Shown: positions 1-13,829, numbered from the stretch's first letter. The stretch is 64,000 bases of DNA from Cotesia glomerata (GCF_020080835.1 NC_058158.1:12710001-12774000); one strand, 5' to 3'. Translations and numbers: made by a program. Notes: generated from the sequence alone by a model not told the origin.

Positions 1-1079
1 TTTTTTTGATTTTCTACCTTTCTCGACGTTTAGCAGTACTCAAATTTAGATAAGTGACCCAGTTTTTTCTTTTTTGCAGCTTTATTGTCGTGGTGAAAAC
101 CAGTGAAAAGTACCTAATAAATTTTTGTTAGATGATCGCGAGGCTATTATGTATGATGCGATTTATCGATCATATTTCACGACGCTTACATTGTACTTAA
201 ATAACGCAGTGGACTAGGTAAATTCGAAACAAGTCCCGTACTCACCAACTGCACTTATACGTGCGACGTAATTTTGACGTGTAGTATAATGCTCCATGCC
301 TTCTGACAATGCACTGTTATACAAACTGATTGTAAATCTTTCCAAAGCTCGGAAACACTTTATACAATTGCAGAGCGCAGTTCACTGTGACAATCAGTAT
401 ACAGTCGTGTACGAAATAAGAAATGCTTTCAAGCCAACAGTTTCCTTCAGGCAAGGTGGGCACTAGCGTAAATTCAGTGATGTTGATGGTTTCAAATAGA
501 TTAATATTGTCACTTGTTGTCATTTTTACTCTTATACGAAGATCCTTTGAAAATCCAAAATATTTTTACTTAGAAATTTATACAATAGAATTTCATATTT
601 TTATATGTAGTAACATGAATTACGAAGTAACGACACTAGAACAAATGAAATAAGAATATATTAAACTTATAAAAGTGCTGAGAAAGCATTTGTTCAGAAA
701 TTATCGAACAAAAATGATTGTAATTGAATGTTGTAGTCATTCGATAGATCGGTCAACTTAATAGACAACTTATTTAATAGAAAAAAAAAAGAATTATATT
801 TTCACCGTCAATCAACTAACTTGAGTACTTTAGATGATTGAAACAATAGATTAGTATTAATTATAGTTTTTAAAGCTAAAATTTTTCCGAAATATTTACA
901 AATTATCAAAAAACGCGGATTTTTTACAAAGAAAAATTTTTCAAAAGTGGGTTTGAAAATTGCATATTCGAATCTCATCTATACTACTATATAAATCTAT
1001 TGACTCTGTCTGTACATTCAATTTTTTCATCTAATTTTGTGATAAATAATCGTTTTATGATGCGCTGATTCACATCCAA
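1..1079. other. AT-rich non-coding DNA
   Basis: No reading frame with recognisable protein character, no splice-bounded exon pair and no RNA gene is visible. Short open frames here have no ATG or no codon structure. It looks like ordinary intergenic sequence. Confidence 0.5.
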
Positions 1080-1808
1080 CTTTTTTTTTTGTCTGTCTGT
1101 CTGTCTGTCTGTAAGTCTTCTTATAACTCAACAACGGCTTGACCAATCTTAATAAAAATTGGTATACAGTCATCACGATATCTCGGGAACCATCAGACCT
1201 AGAAACTTGAAATTTGGTAGGAATATTACTTTTGCCATGTAGAGGTCAGCTACGAACGGTTTTTAAGAAATTCCTTCCCCAAAGGGAAAGCGGGGGCTTT
1301 AACAATGAAAAATTTCCAGTTTTAAAATATAGCTCCTATCGACTCCAAATTTGATAAGAATTTTCTGTCAGAGATGTAGAAATAGTATATGAATGAATTT
1401 TACGATATTTCACCTCACAGGGGATTGCGGGGGTGAGTATTAACAATGAAAAATTTTAAGTTTCAAACTGTAGCTCTTACAGACTTCAAATTTGGTAGGA
1501 ATTTTCTGTAAGTGATGTATAAATCATTTATGAACGAATTTTACGATAGCTTACCTGGCAGGGGATTGCGGGGGTGGGTGTTAACAATTAAAATTTTTAA
1601 TTTCCAAGCTATAGTTCCCATAAACTTCAAATTTGGTAAGAATCTGCTACATATGCGGTAGAAATTATCTAAGAGCGGATTTAATGACAACCTAATCCAA
1701 ATATGAACTGCGGGGGTGTGTGTTAACAATGAAAATTTTTAATTTCCAAGCTATAGCTCTTATAGGTTCCAAATTTGGTAAGAATCTGCTATATGTGTGG
1801 TAGAAATG
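1080..1808. repeat. Degenerate tandem repeat, period about 140 bp
   Basis: After a T-run and a (GTCT)n microsatellite at about 1091-1112, four diverged units follow. They are marked by a 'gcgggggt' motif, then 'ttaacaat', then 'aaatttggta'. The G-rich marker recurs near 1290, 1429, 1570 and 1711, a spacing of about 140 bp. The last unit runs straight into the TIR element at 1809. It looks like a decayed repetitive element and I see no coding potential. Confidence 0.6.
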
Positions 1809-3136
1809 CACTGTAAAAAAAGCGGTGTTAAAATGGACTCATTTTAACACCGCTATGTAACACCTGTGTATTAACACCGGTGTAGCGGTGCTCTTTTGCG
1901 GTGTTAAACCGGTGTAATATCGGTGTAATACCGGTGTAACAGTAAAACATATTTACACCGTATCGGAGTATGAATATTACATGATCCATGAAACACAATT
2001 AATATTCAATATTTATCAAAATGAGACAAGTAACATTTATTTAAGAATTTTCAATTTATAAAATTACGCAGAAATTGATTTAATGAATGTTATACAACAA
2101 GTTAAATAATATTTACAATATTAAATGTTTAGGAACAATATAATAATTATTTTTATCGTAACCATAATGTTTCTCATAACATAATGAATGTTTTAAACAT
2201 GTTAAAATAAATAATTTGATAACTTTGCTTTTTTTTCAGATATTTCATTTGCACATAAACTCATATAGTAACACATAGTCTCTTATAGCTTACACAACAG
2301 CATTATATTATCATTATAAAAGAAAATTCTTTGAATTTCACCGTAAATGGGTAATTCGCAAATTCTTAAATTGTCCCAAAAACGTCCTAAAATTGTCCAA
2401 AAAATTTTTCATCCATTAATTTCGGGACAAATCTACAGCTGTGCAAAAATAAATTATCTCTATGAAAATTGTTTAAAAAACGTTCAAAATTGTCGTAAAA
2501 ACGTTTCAAATTTGTTGTAAAAACACTCTAAAACTGTCCAAGAAACGTTCCAAAATTGTCTCAAAAATATCCGAAAAATGTCTCAAAAGTATTCAAAATT
2601 TGTTCTCAAGTAGTTAAAAAAATGTTTTAAGATTATTCAAAAAAGGTTCCACATAAGTTTTAAGGACAAAATTTCAACTAAATTGCATTGATTCTAAAAT
2701 TATATTAGAAGTATTCCGAAAATCTTAAAAAAAATACTTAAAAGTTATGAAATTATTACTAAAATGCACTATTTTGAAGTTTCCGATTATTTATATGATG
2801 TCCCAAAATGCTCCGGGTCCATTTTTACATCGAAATTTTTTACAGTGTATTTATTTTAATCAAAAATTTTTATCTACTTAATATTTTATTATTTTAAACT
2901 TTCTAAATTAAATATTAACTTTTTTTGATTATTTATTTTTAATTATTAAACATGAAATGTTTAATTATAAAATTTGTGTTAATTAAAATATTATCAACAC
3001 TTGAAAATTTATAACACCGATTTAACACCGAAAAAAAAAATTTACACCGCGAACGGTGTTAGTGCTACACCGATTTCGGTGTTGAATTTAACACCGTACA
3101 CCGCATGGACTCACACCGGTTTTTTTTTTTACAGTG
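1809..3136. mobile_element. Non-autonomous TIR element with GGTGTTA repeats
   Basis: The left end begins CACTGTAAAAAAAGCGGTG and the right end, read on the other strand, begins CACTGTAAAAAAAA followed by CCGGTGTGAGTCCATGCGG. Both ends therefore carry the same ordered signals: CACTGT, an A-run, a GGTGT block and GGACTCA/GAGTCCA. Sub-terminal DNA is filled with iterated ACACCG/CGGTGT motifs. Inside, about 2365-2620 is a degenerate array of 'aaaacgttccaaaattgtc'-like words. No transposase frame is present. CACTG-type ends suggest a Tc1/mariner-like MITE, but the flanks (TG/TA) do not show a clean TA duplication. Confidence 0.6.
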
Positions 3137-6100
3137 TATTTTTAATTATTTATTTTTAGCGAAGTATTCATGAAATTTCACCAAAATAAATATTTTTATA
3201 ATTTTTTTATTTATCAATTTTTCAAGTTCTTTATATCTATATTTCAATGGTTTTATCTTACTATAAAATTGCTAACCGGTACGAATCAATGACGACGATA
3301 ATACATAATGCGACAATGAATTTAATTATAAAAAAATTTTTTTTAAATAACTTTGGTCATAATTAATTACATATTGATAAAAAAATTAATGAGTTAATAT
3401 AAACTGAAAATTATTAATGATTTTGAATTATTTTTTTTAAAAATCATCAATTAAAAAAAAATTTTATCTTAAGAACCTTTAAACATAAAAAAATATAAAT
3501 ATTGCCGAGCTTGACAAATAAATATAGACTATTGAGCTAATACCAAAAATTGAGAATTTTTACTCAATTATAATATTTATTGATTTTTCATGTTTAATAA
3601 TAAGTGTTTCTATCCTTGAAAAAATATGTGTTCAAAATAATTATCCCCGCGTTTTCATATCTTACCGACCGAAGGTTTTGACTTTCTCTCTTGAGTATGA
3701 CAGACTACTGAAGTTTTAGTCAATGTACGAGAGATGGAGCTCATACAAAATCTAATTTTTTCAAGCTTAAATATCTGTTGGGTGCAATTTAATGTAAATC
3801 TTTCTTTTATATTCTACGTTATTTATCTCTACTGCTCATAGATACTATAAATTAAAATAATTTTCTTCGTTAAATAAATAAATTTTTTTAACTTTGCACG
3901 CTTATATATTTTTGTTATGTGATACGGGTTAAACAACGACAAAATATAAGACTATAAAGTTGTATAAAATCTTTATTTCCATCTTTACTCTAATATATTT
4001 ACGTGTCTGACACGTATTATTTATGTAACTTGAAATAAATACTCAACTCAACGTATTAATGTTCGTGATTCTAATGTATATATTTTATCATTTGAAATTT
4101 TTATTCCGCACACGATTTTATCTTAAATTAAGGTTTCAAAGTTTTTTCCACGATTCTATCTTTATCCTATCTTTTATCAAATGTTTTTTCATCATGTTTT
4201 TATTTTTATTGTTTGCCATTGTCACGCGAAGATTTACAAGCGATATTTTTTATTTTTAAACAAGGAGACATAAAAACAACAATTTGCTAGATTTTCTTGT
4301 AAATATCATTGGATATTCAGTTAAATACTAATCAACAAAATAAGTTTGGACTATATATATTTATTATAAATAAAAAATATATAAAGCATAAATTTATACA
4401 ATTTATCGGAGAAGGCTGAACACCATTTTATTTTGAAAAAATTTGATTATCTAATTTAAAATTTCGTACTAAAATTAACAGACATTTAATAATGTTTAGA
4501 AATTTTCTAATAAACGAATAGTGAGAAAAAAATTTACTTGTGGTAGTTTAAACATACGATATGTGCAATTTTTATTTTTACTATTTTCATTGTAGTATTT
4601 CGTTTTTTAAAAAAACCCTAAAAATTGTCAAATTTTTGTTAATTTTGGTATAATCACTATGTTTTTTCTGAAAAACTAATATTTGATATCACCGTCGGCA
4701 TAATTTTTAAAAATTAAACAAAAAAATTTGTAACTCAAATACAACAAGCGTAAAAAGACACCATTTCGTTATTTTATAGACATTTCGATCCGTTTATGAA
4801 CTGAAAAATTGAAAGTTAATCATCAAACACATTATCATGAACTGTGTTAAATACTTCACAAAAATTATACCAGTATTAAAGACACAATTTTTTTCGTAAT
4901 TCATTTTTAATAGCAATATTGGATTGATATTTTTGAGATAGCCTTCAGATTCATTGCGTCATTATCTATTGTTATTTTTGTTTTCAATAAATTGTTTTTT
5001 AATTACTGTATTAGAGCAAAGTACAATTTTATTGAAAATATTATTTTTTTCGGTTTTTACAACTGACTACAAATAAAAGCTTACCTGTAGGCCAAATTTT
5101 TTTATGTTACTATTACTGTCGAAATTTTTTCAAGTGATTATGATGACTAGTGCTAGTACCGTCGTGATATGCACAAAAATAGCGGAAAACATTCAAGTGT
5201 AACTTTTCTGTGAGAGAACACTTCAAATGATATTGATAAAAAACTTGTGTGATTATCGAGTGAATTTTGATAATAAATTGAAAGGGTGTAGAAAATGTGT
5301 AAAGAAATTGAGGATTAAAAGTCATTCGATTCAACATCAAAAAAATTTTTGTAGAAATAAAAAATTGCAATTTTCCGAGTCTTGATCAATTGGTGTGTCT
5401 CTATAGACGTAGGATGTTTAACTAAAAAATAATGCATACATTCGTCAGTTGTGCAACGAAATGTTCTGAACTTACTAATCCAAGTGCTAATGTGAGGAAT
5501 CATCAAATCCATAAGCTATTTAAGTTAATTTAATGAGTACTTTCAAATAATTTTTATATACTCATAAAAATTTATATTAGCTCTCATAAATAAAGTCAAA
5601 ATGTTATGTGATAGTTAGTAGTTATTACATCATTAAAAATTGAACTAAACAGTAGTATAAAGCTGAGAAGTTAAAAATAGTTTATTTCGCATACGTGGTG
5701 AATTATCAAAACAGACCAATATCTATTAGCAGTTACGCCACTGTTATTTGATCATCGTCTGATAACGATTTCTAAAAATTCCCCACAATTAACGCTAATT
5801 GAATTTATATTGCAACGTGTCTATTTTAAGTTTCTAAGAATTATCTTCACATTCTTTTTAATTAAAGTCCATGTTGTAAATTGTATTCAATTATTTCTTA
5901 CTTTTCTCAATTATACATAAAGAAATTTTTCAAATGAATACTACAAAAGACTATATAATTGTATACGTTGTCTTGAACAATATTATTTTTTTCCAATCAA
6001 TTTTTTGTCTACCTTGAGAAAATTTTTTTCTATAATTTGATCAAAATAATTTTTCTGTTTAACTGGGACAGAGCGGAAAAATTAACGACTTTTGGAAAAA

Positions 6101-6327
6101 TTTCGTAAAAAAACCGTTAGTCCTAATAAAAATGCCATTCGGCCTCACCCAAAATAGAAGGTATATTTCATTTGATATAAAATTCTCTTTATTTTCTTTA
6201 TATATACATATATAAATTTTTTAACCATTGGTATTTTTGGAACTTACTTGATTAATAGTTATGACATATGATAGTGAATCAGGTGAAAAGATCACCATGA
6301 GGCGTAATGCAATTCCTAAAGAAATCT
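3137..6327. other. AT-rich non-coding DNA
   Basis: No supported gene. Open frames near 4059-4259 and 5113-5512 are low-complexity and flanked by no splice or start context. Nothing else is recognisable. Confidence 0.5.
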
Positions 6328-6492
6328 ACACAGAAAAAAAAATTTTCTTGAATCAAGTATATAATTTTCAAGAACTTCATCTTCTTGATTTGAGTAAAAA
6401 AATTCTTAAACTAAGAAATTTTTACTTGGTTTAAGTAAATTTTACTTGATTCAAGAATTTTTCGTGTTGATTCTAATTTTTTTTTCAGTGTA
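6328..6492. mobile_element. MITE of the TTCTTGA/TCAAGAA family
   Basis: The ends are CACAGAAAA and TTTTTCAGTG, flanked on both sides by TA. The interior is made of alternating 'ttcttgaatcaag' and 'acttgattcaagaa' words that fold on themselves. At least nine related copies occur in this window (9761, 13490, 16979, 17286, 19136, 36573, 37573, 39311, 42834). TA flanks and CACTGA-type ends suggest a Tc1/mariner-derived MITE. Confidence 0.65.
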
Positions 6493-9400
6493 CCTAAAAA
6501 CGTTGCGTCAAATTTTGTATTACTATTTTTTCAAAATAAACTTTAGTACTGATTTCAGTAAATGTTATGAATAAAAGAATTATAAAAAAAAAGAGTGAAA
6601 TTATAAAAACGAAGATTAAGATTCTGAAAGCTTGAAAAACGTGACTAAGAAAGGAATGCAAAGGTTCAAGATTAAGTGGGGTGTGGATTCATTAAGTTAA
6701 ATTGTCGCTTTAAGGGTGAGCTTTCTTAATGACTCAGATCTGTCTAAAATTCGTGGTTATCTTGTGCTCTCAACGCCTCGCGTTGTGCAACCGTACGTTT
6801 CAACATTTAACCTTGCATGTTCGGTTACTTCGAGATTAATAAATGTTGATAATATTTTAATAATAATTTGCATATTCATTAGAAACATTGAATTAAAGAT
6901 ATCGACTGTAAATTACTTTTTTTTTTTTTTAATCAATCTGCCTGTAAAAGTTCAAAATGTTCGGGTCTTTTAGAAATTAATTTAACTTCATTAAAAACTC
7001 AAAAATGTAATTTGATCAACGATTCATATCTAGTTAATTCCTCTAAAACTTATTTAGTAATTTCATTTGTATCAATCCACTTTATAAAAGTAAGTTATCG
7101 AAAAAAGCCATAAATTTTAAACCACTCAATTTACTCCCCAGAGAGGTTTCATAACATACAAAATAAGAATAGGTATAGATACAAAGTTTTTAAGATGGCT
7201 AAAGAAATGACGATCCGCCCTATTCTCTTTTGTATACAGGGGGTGTGGCGTACTGGAATATTATCAGGGTGGAATGAGTCTCTAAATATGCTAATACCTT
7301 CAACGTGGGGTAATGAGTTCTTCAAAACACTTCGCGCGATGCTGTAAACTGCTGTATACATACGCATTCAGCTATAAACACATCTTGAATTCACTATATA
7401 ACTTCGCGGCACATATATATGACAAAAGTTTATTATTTTTCATGTTTCATCCCCTTCCCCTTTCCTTTCGCATCTAAGACGCAAGAATAGCACGTATATC
7501 TTTAGAGTACGAGCAAAAGATTTTCTGCTACATGACTTGCCGAGCTTTAACATTTTGCATGATCATAATCAACGTGATTTTTCTGGTACTAGTCATTCCT
7601 TAAAATGAAATACTTTAGAAAAGATTTATTACATTCTTAGGATAAGTGTTTTTAGTTATTGATTAAATTTTTTTTTTTAATTATGTAATAATAGTCGATA
7701 ATCATCAATATGGTTGCATGCACTGAATTGTTCTCTGGCGTTTAAAGAAAAAACTGTCCTCTTCTAAGAATTTCATTATGTCGAGTGTTGATCATGTACT
7801 TTTAGATCAGTTATCGACCGAAGATAAAAATATTTTGCATTGAGACTTTCAAAACCAAGAGGAAAAATTTTTGAAGCAAAAAAAAAAACATTTTATTCAA
7901 TTAATTTTTTTAATTTGAAGAGTATTTTTTGATTCAAGCTTATCTTTCTTTTGTATAATATGTAATTGAAATATTGAGTCAAAAAGCATGTTGATATTGA
8001 TCCGAAAACATGCGTAACTAATAACGTCTTGCAATTTCCATCTGCTATCTATATCCTTTTCTCTCGTATCCTGAATATACAATAGGCATATCCCTACCAT
8101 TTTAGCAGGCACTTGTCCTCGCCTTTTTCTCAATTTACCCTTCTCATTCACTTCCGATATTTACTTCCTCTTTGTCTGCTGATATCCATTACATTTCCAA
8201 TTTCCACCACGTTTTCCATTTCCTGTGTCATAGTGATTCCTTGTTTCAATTATGACAAATCACAAATTCTCATCGGCCATTGTCTAGAATTTCCTGTTTA
8301 TTATAACATATGTACCAGCATGATTTCATTATTGATATCGAAATCATTGTGAACCCGGTTACGGTAAACTTATATATGTGATTCATTCCAATTGCGAAAT
8401 TCCGAGCTTATCTGTGCCAAAAAGTAAATTTTTTAATTATTCAAAATTAAAAAAAAAGGCTTACAAAAATTTTTTTTAAAAACTATACAAAAAATGTAAA
8501 CTTTAGGTGAACTATTTACGATCATGAAAATTAATTCTTGATGTCAATTGTAGCAATAAAAAAAAATTTTTTTTTGTATTTACAATATTACAATTAAGAA
8601 GACATTAAAAAGTTCATAAATCTCGATTCGTTTATGAGCTATATAATACATTATTACCGGTAGCATCGGTAAATAAACATTTAAATTATTATCGTGCGGT
8701 GAAATAACACTTCATAAAAATAATTTGATACAATATTTACACTTAGATAAATACAGACTCGCATACATATATGTATAGAGTTAAAAAATGTAGACTAATA
8801 GAGATAAATAACATTTAACAAAACTTAAAGCGGCGAAAAAAAAATAAATGAGGAAAAACAAACGAAACTAAACGATTTTATGGGCCATCAAATTACGTTG
8901 ACCACCCCATAAAATACTTAAGAGGCCTTTCACGCAAGACTCTCGATCACCAGTGGCTAATGTTCTCAGTCTATAGACTCACCTACGCATTTATGTTGCA
9001 CCTGTTTCTAAAAATATACTTGTATATCACTAAAATGTTTCAGAATTATTAGCATTTACATGAAAAATTTCAATAATCATATGATAAACATACGCTAAAT
9101 TATATGTATTCTTGAGTTTGAAGCATGGACTTTGTATGCTTGCATAAAACATACCATATATACCATAATATTTTTTTATTGTTTATTTAGCATTTTAAAT
9201 TGTTGTTGAATTAATACCTCAAATTGAAAAATACAAATTTATTAATAGAATAAAATAAATAGATTAATATAAGAATGTACAAACATTAAAAAATCTATAT
9301 TGTTTATATTTTTACACTTTACAAATTAAATCCAAAAATCATCGTGAATAATTGGATATTAAACAGACTAATATAACTTTTATCTTAAAACGTTTCGACT

Positions 9401-9760
9401 ATATATTTAGCTTTCATTAGCTTCATGAAAAACTAATAGGATAATAAGCTAAAAATGATTTGTATGTTCACGTCTAAAAATATTTGTCATGAACAATATC
9501 AAATATTCCATTAACTAATTTTGGAAATAATTAATAAATACACCATGTTTACATCTGGCGATAGGTCAATTAAACAAATAAGTTGATATAGACTATCAAT
9601 TTTAATACTAATGACTTCGTGGGAACTAAAAAATAACTTCAACAATTATAGTCCTTCTTGAGTATAATTCATTAAATTTTCTACTAGAAGTAGAACCTAT
9701 ATTAAATAAACGCAATATAGGTTCATTTTATTCTACAGTATAGCTTATAATAAAATATGT
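6493..9760. other. Non-coding DNA with one GC-richer islet
   Basis: No supported gene. About 8880-8985 is less AT-biased than its surroundings and free of the repeat words used by the MITEs. Such islets upstream of a Hox gene can be conserved regulatory DNA, but that is only a possibility here. Confidence 0.4.
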
Positions 9761-10003
9761 ACACTGATAAAAAAATTGACTTGACTCAAGAGTCAAACTC
9801 TTGAACCAAGAATTCCATTTTGAAGAAAATGATTTTCTTGAGTCAAGAGAATAAATTCTTGACTTAAGAAAATTTTCTTAGACCAAGAATAATTTCTTAG
9901 CTCAAGAATTTATTCTCTTGACTCAAGAAAATCATTTTCTTCAAAATGGTATTCTTGGTTCAAGAGTTTGGGTCTTGAGTCAAGTCAATTTTTTTATCAG
10001 TGT
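9761..10003. mobile_element. Near-perfect 243-bp palindromic MITE
   Basis: The left half (from ACACTGATAAAAAAATTGAC) matches the reverse complement of the right half over almost the whole length, with only scattered mismatches, so transcription would give one long hairpin. CACTG is flanked by TA on both sides, as for Tc1/mariner insertions. It is the best preserved copy of the TTCTTGA family in the window. Confidence 0.8.
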
Positions 10004-10296
10004 AGAGACATTCTGAACTAAATTTATAATGTCGGAGCAATTCACAGCAAATGCCGAAATTTCAAGAATCTGATGACTGGATTTTTCTAGATATTAAACG
10101 GACAAGACTTAAGTTCTCCCAGTTATTACCGAGGAATATTTTTTTCGTGTTAATTCTTGGACGTCACCATCAAAAATTGTTTACTGATTCAGGCATTTTT
10201 AACAAGCTCTTACTTACAGGCTATACTATTTCAAAATGATTTCTGGTCTGTTTGCTTAAAAGGTCTCCAGTGAGTTTCTCCAAGTGAGCAAAATTC

Positions 10297-10569
10297 ACAC
10301 TGATATAAGGATTTGTTTATAGTTAAAAATATCTGTTAATATTTAACAAATCATTTATTAAAAGCCACTTTTTAGTCCTTAACAAATATTTCTTAGTATT
10401 TAAAAAGATTTATTAATATTTAATAAATTAATATCAGATTTATTAAATACAAACAAATCATTTTAAATACTAAGAAATATTTGTTTAATACTAAAAAGTG
10501 GTCTCTAATAAATGATTTGTTAACTATTAACAAATATTATTTAATCCAAATAAATCCTTCTATCAGTGC
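10297..10569. mobile_element. Palindromic MITE, different interior
   Basis: The ends are ACACTGATATAAGGATTTG and the complementary CAAATAAATCC..TATCAGTG. The arms carry matching words (AACAAATCATTTATTA, AGTGGCT/AGCCACT-like, AAATATTTCTTAGTATTTAA), making a hairpin of about 270 bp. It shares its terminal hexamer with the TTCTTGA family but not its interior, so it is a separate subfamily using similar ends. Confidence 0.7.
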
Positions 10570-11849
10570 AGCGAACTTGTGCCATCCCACAGGACTTCAG
10601 ATAATTAACTTGCTGTTGTTATCTGTTGATATTGACTTAAAAAATACTAACTTTATGTGGTAAATAATATAAATATCAATATTAATCATTCACATAATAT
10701 ATGGTAGGTTGAAAATGTTATAGATTTTTTCGGTTAAGTTTGGCATGTGAGTTAATTTTTGAAATAAACTGTTAAATCCTGATTTTAGACCTTTTAAGAC
10801 TTGCTGAATATAAAAATAAAAACATTAACAAAGAAAATCAGTTCCTTCCTTAGAACCTTTACCAAATTTTCAGAGAAAACAATCGAATCTTACGAAGTTC
10901 ATAAATTATTTATGAGTTTCTAGCATATGTGTTTCAAGTAAATTGCGTTTTCTTCTTACTTATTTCCGATAAAAATTTTTACGCGTTCATGTAGTTACGC
11001 TCTAAAGCTTCCAATATCGATATCGTACACTAAAAAAAAAGTGAATAGTTAAAATATACTTGAAATCAAAGATAACATAGAAAAGGCGTAATCAGCAAAA
11101 GTATTCAATCCGCAATCTTGTCGACGTGGCGGTCATTTTAAATGACGAGAATCGTGCGTGTCCGGACCACCCATCAACGAAGACCAAATAGTTATATCCT
11201 TATAGGCAATTCTGCAGTCATCTTCTTTTAAGGTTTCTTCTTCTTCATCGGTTTAACCAATCCTGTATAATTACTATCCACCAGGTACAGGAGAAAACCA
11301 GGATTTATCTACCTATAGATATACTTAATCGAGAGAACCCCGGCCCACTAAAGTATTTGAGTAGCCAAAGCTTATTCTTATTATAGTCTTTTGACCGTAG
11401 TTTTTTTTTATTTTGTACTTCATACAAATCTAAGCCTTTCGTATAATTTTGTTTGCCCTTAATTGATCGTAAAATACCTAACAACGCCGTTGAAACATTA
11501 GTATGGTTAATGCTGTAACATTATTATAAAGACTCATATTTTTTTTATCCTTGATTTCCAAAAACAAAAATTTTGTTCTCAAAAAAAATATTTCTAAATC
11601 GATAAATTAGATTAGATCACAGGCTCATAATTATATCATTTATTATTCATAGTTACAAACTATATAAAATGGTCTATAAGTTTCTAGACTCTCATAATAA
11701 AAAAACAAATTTTTTACGATGATTCTTCAAACCTAAATTCAATCTCAAAAAGATATGTATTCTTAAAAAGAAGTAGATGATTAAAGTATTTAATTGCACC
11801 TATTAAATTATTTCATTGTAATGAAAAATTAGTTTTTTATTATTTTTTT
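10570..11849. other. Non-coding DNA with GC-richer islet near 11.1-11.3 kb
   Basis: No supported gene. About 11095-11350 is clearly less AT-rich than its flanks, with short stretches such as GTCGACGTGGCGGTCAT and GTCCGGACCACCC. It has no open frame of note and could be a conserved regulatory block. Confidence 0.4.
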
Positions 11850-11990
11850 AACTTCCCGCTAAGAAAATTGAAAATTTTCAAAATCGGGAAGTTATTGTTT
11901 TCACCCCGTTTTTCAAAAATTGAGTTTTCATCTGATCTCGACGTTTTGAGGTCCTAGGAAGCTTTCCTGACTATTTCCGCGGTGATGTCA

Positions 11991-12038
<48 letters not shown>

Positions 12039-12671
12039 AAATCTCTCATAACTTTTAAACGGATCATCCGATTCGATCGAAATAAGCAGCGTTCTGAAGA
12101 GTTCCTTTGCCGTTAGAATTCTGATACTAATTTACAAAATTTGAGTCGATCAATTTTGAGAAATCTCAAAAATAAAATTTTCAAAAATTCGTTTTTTTGA
12201 AATATCTTTTAAACGGCTGAACCGATCAATTTCAAAAATTAATCAGCTCTTAACCTCAAAAAACCACATCGATTGCCACCAGCCCGGTCAAAATTGGTTG
12301 ATTTGTTCGTGAGATATCGTTGTCGAAAAAAATTGAAAAAAATGTTTTGTTTCAGAATTTCTATGAAATTTTTAGTCTGACCAGTTTACGCTTAAAAATT
12401 TTTTAAAGAACTCAAAAAACTGCGTTGAATGCCGTAAACCGCGAGAAAATCGATTAATTCATTCGAAAGTTATTGCGGTTTGAAAATTCAAAAAATAGTG
12501 TTTTATAAAACTTCCATTAGCCTTTTGAGCTCGAAGAGTTCAAAAGTACAGAGTAGCGATTTATTTGAGCTCGGAGAGCTCAAAATTACACAAAAATTAT
12601 ATTTTTGAGCTCGAAGAGCTTAAAAAATAAGTGAATTGTTGAGCACTTAGGTATGGAGGTAGCGGGAAGTT
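11850..12671. mobile_element. TIR element R, complete copy
   Basis: The element is bounded by a perfect 12-bp inverted repeat, AACTTCCCGCTA at 11850 and TAGCGGGAAGTT ending at 12671. The left end has a further internal hairpin (CTTCCCG .. CGGGAAG). The interior holds a TG microsatellite and repeated 'gagctcgaagagctc' words. Further copies lie at 43645, 46929 and, shortened and inverted, at 54186-54340. No transposase is encoded. Confidence 0.7.
11993..12034. repeat. (TG)n microsatellite
   Basis: About 20 uninterrupted TG dinucleotides inside the TIR element R copy. Confidence 0.95.
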
Positions 12672-13489
12672 GCAGGGATGGCCTTTAGGGTCAACCGTTT
12701 TCCTAATTTTGTTCTCTGTAAAAATGATGATCATTAATTTCATATGATTCCAAAAATATTGCAGCTATTTCTAAATTAAGATAAATTGTCGTATGCACTG
12801 AGAAAAAAATACGTCTTTTGAGAATTTATGTACTTGGTGCAAGAACGTATATTCTTGAAAATGTTCAACAATGTACTTTTCTGTCTGGAGAATTCTTTCT
12901 TTTCTGAAGAATTGGTGAATAGATTAAAGTAATTTTTATTTAACTTGTGAGACTACTTATTTGTTTATGTATACAATAATAGAAACAAATGTTGATATTC
13001 TTTTTTGAAAAAATTAATTTATTAAATTTGTTAATTTCAACAAAATCTTGAGTCAAGAATTCTTTGTCTGGGCATAACTTTTATTTTTAATCAGTATGAA
13101 GTATTTAGTTACAAAAATCAGTTTCAGGAATGAAATAATTTCATCACATATATATACATGATAGTCTATAGACAAAACATTGATCATAGATTAGGAATTG
13201 AGATAAATTCAACAAAATAATGATTTACATAAAGTATAATTGTTAAAATAACTTGCAATAAAAATTAATCATAATTTTGTAATTCCCGATTAATCACTAA
13301 TTTATTTATTGCACGTATATATATTGCACACCGATAATTATGGTCGTTACTTTAGTTGTGACTGAGACGACGACATATGATTAGTAGAAAATATACATTT
13401 TAAATACTTGACAGCACAAAATTTTCCGTTGTTTGCTACAAATTCAATATCTTTATCTCAAACAACTTATATAACTTCAATTAAATCAT

Positions 13490-13655
13490 AGAGAACAAAA
13501 TTAACTTGAATCAAGTAAATAATTTTGAAGAAATTCATCTTCTTGATTTGAGTAGAAAAATTCTTAAACTAAGTAATGTTTCGTAGTTTAAGTAAATTTA
13601 CTTGATTCAATAATTTTTCGTCTTGATTAAAGTTAATTTTTTTTTTTCAGTGCAC
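13490..13655. mobile_element. MITE of the TTCTTGA family
   Basis: It contains the same ordered words as the copy at 6328 (aacttgaatcaagtaaataat, ttcatcttcttgatttgag, acttgattca) and ends in a T-run plus CAGTG. The left end is decayed. Confidence 0.6.
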
Positions 13656-13715
13656 GTGTGTATTATTAGTAGATTTCATAAAAATCTAACTATTGCAGCC
13701 GTCCTCATGGCGCAA

Positions 13716-13786
13716 CTTTTGAAAAATTTAGTCATTTTCTAACTCAGTTTGTCGAGCTGAGTCAGAAAATGTAGTTCGTTCAAAAG
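13716..13786. repeat. Short inverted repeat (hairpin)
   Basis: CATTTTCTAACTCAG at 13733-13747 and CTGAGTCAGAAAATG at 13757-13771 form a stem with one mismatch around a 9-nt loop. Outer CTTTTGAA/TTCAAAAG arms extend it. Function unknown; a small MITE remnant is likely. Confidence 0.6.
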
Positions 13787-13829
13787 TTTATATATGTATG
13801 TATGTATGTATATACATAAATTTATACGA

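Noticed and set aside
1091..1112. CRISPR-like array in the repeat-rich 1.0-1.8 kb region
   Set aside because: Units of about 140 bp are diverged along their entire length with no conserved repeat and unique spacer pattern; eukaryotic context.
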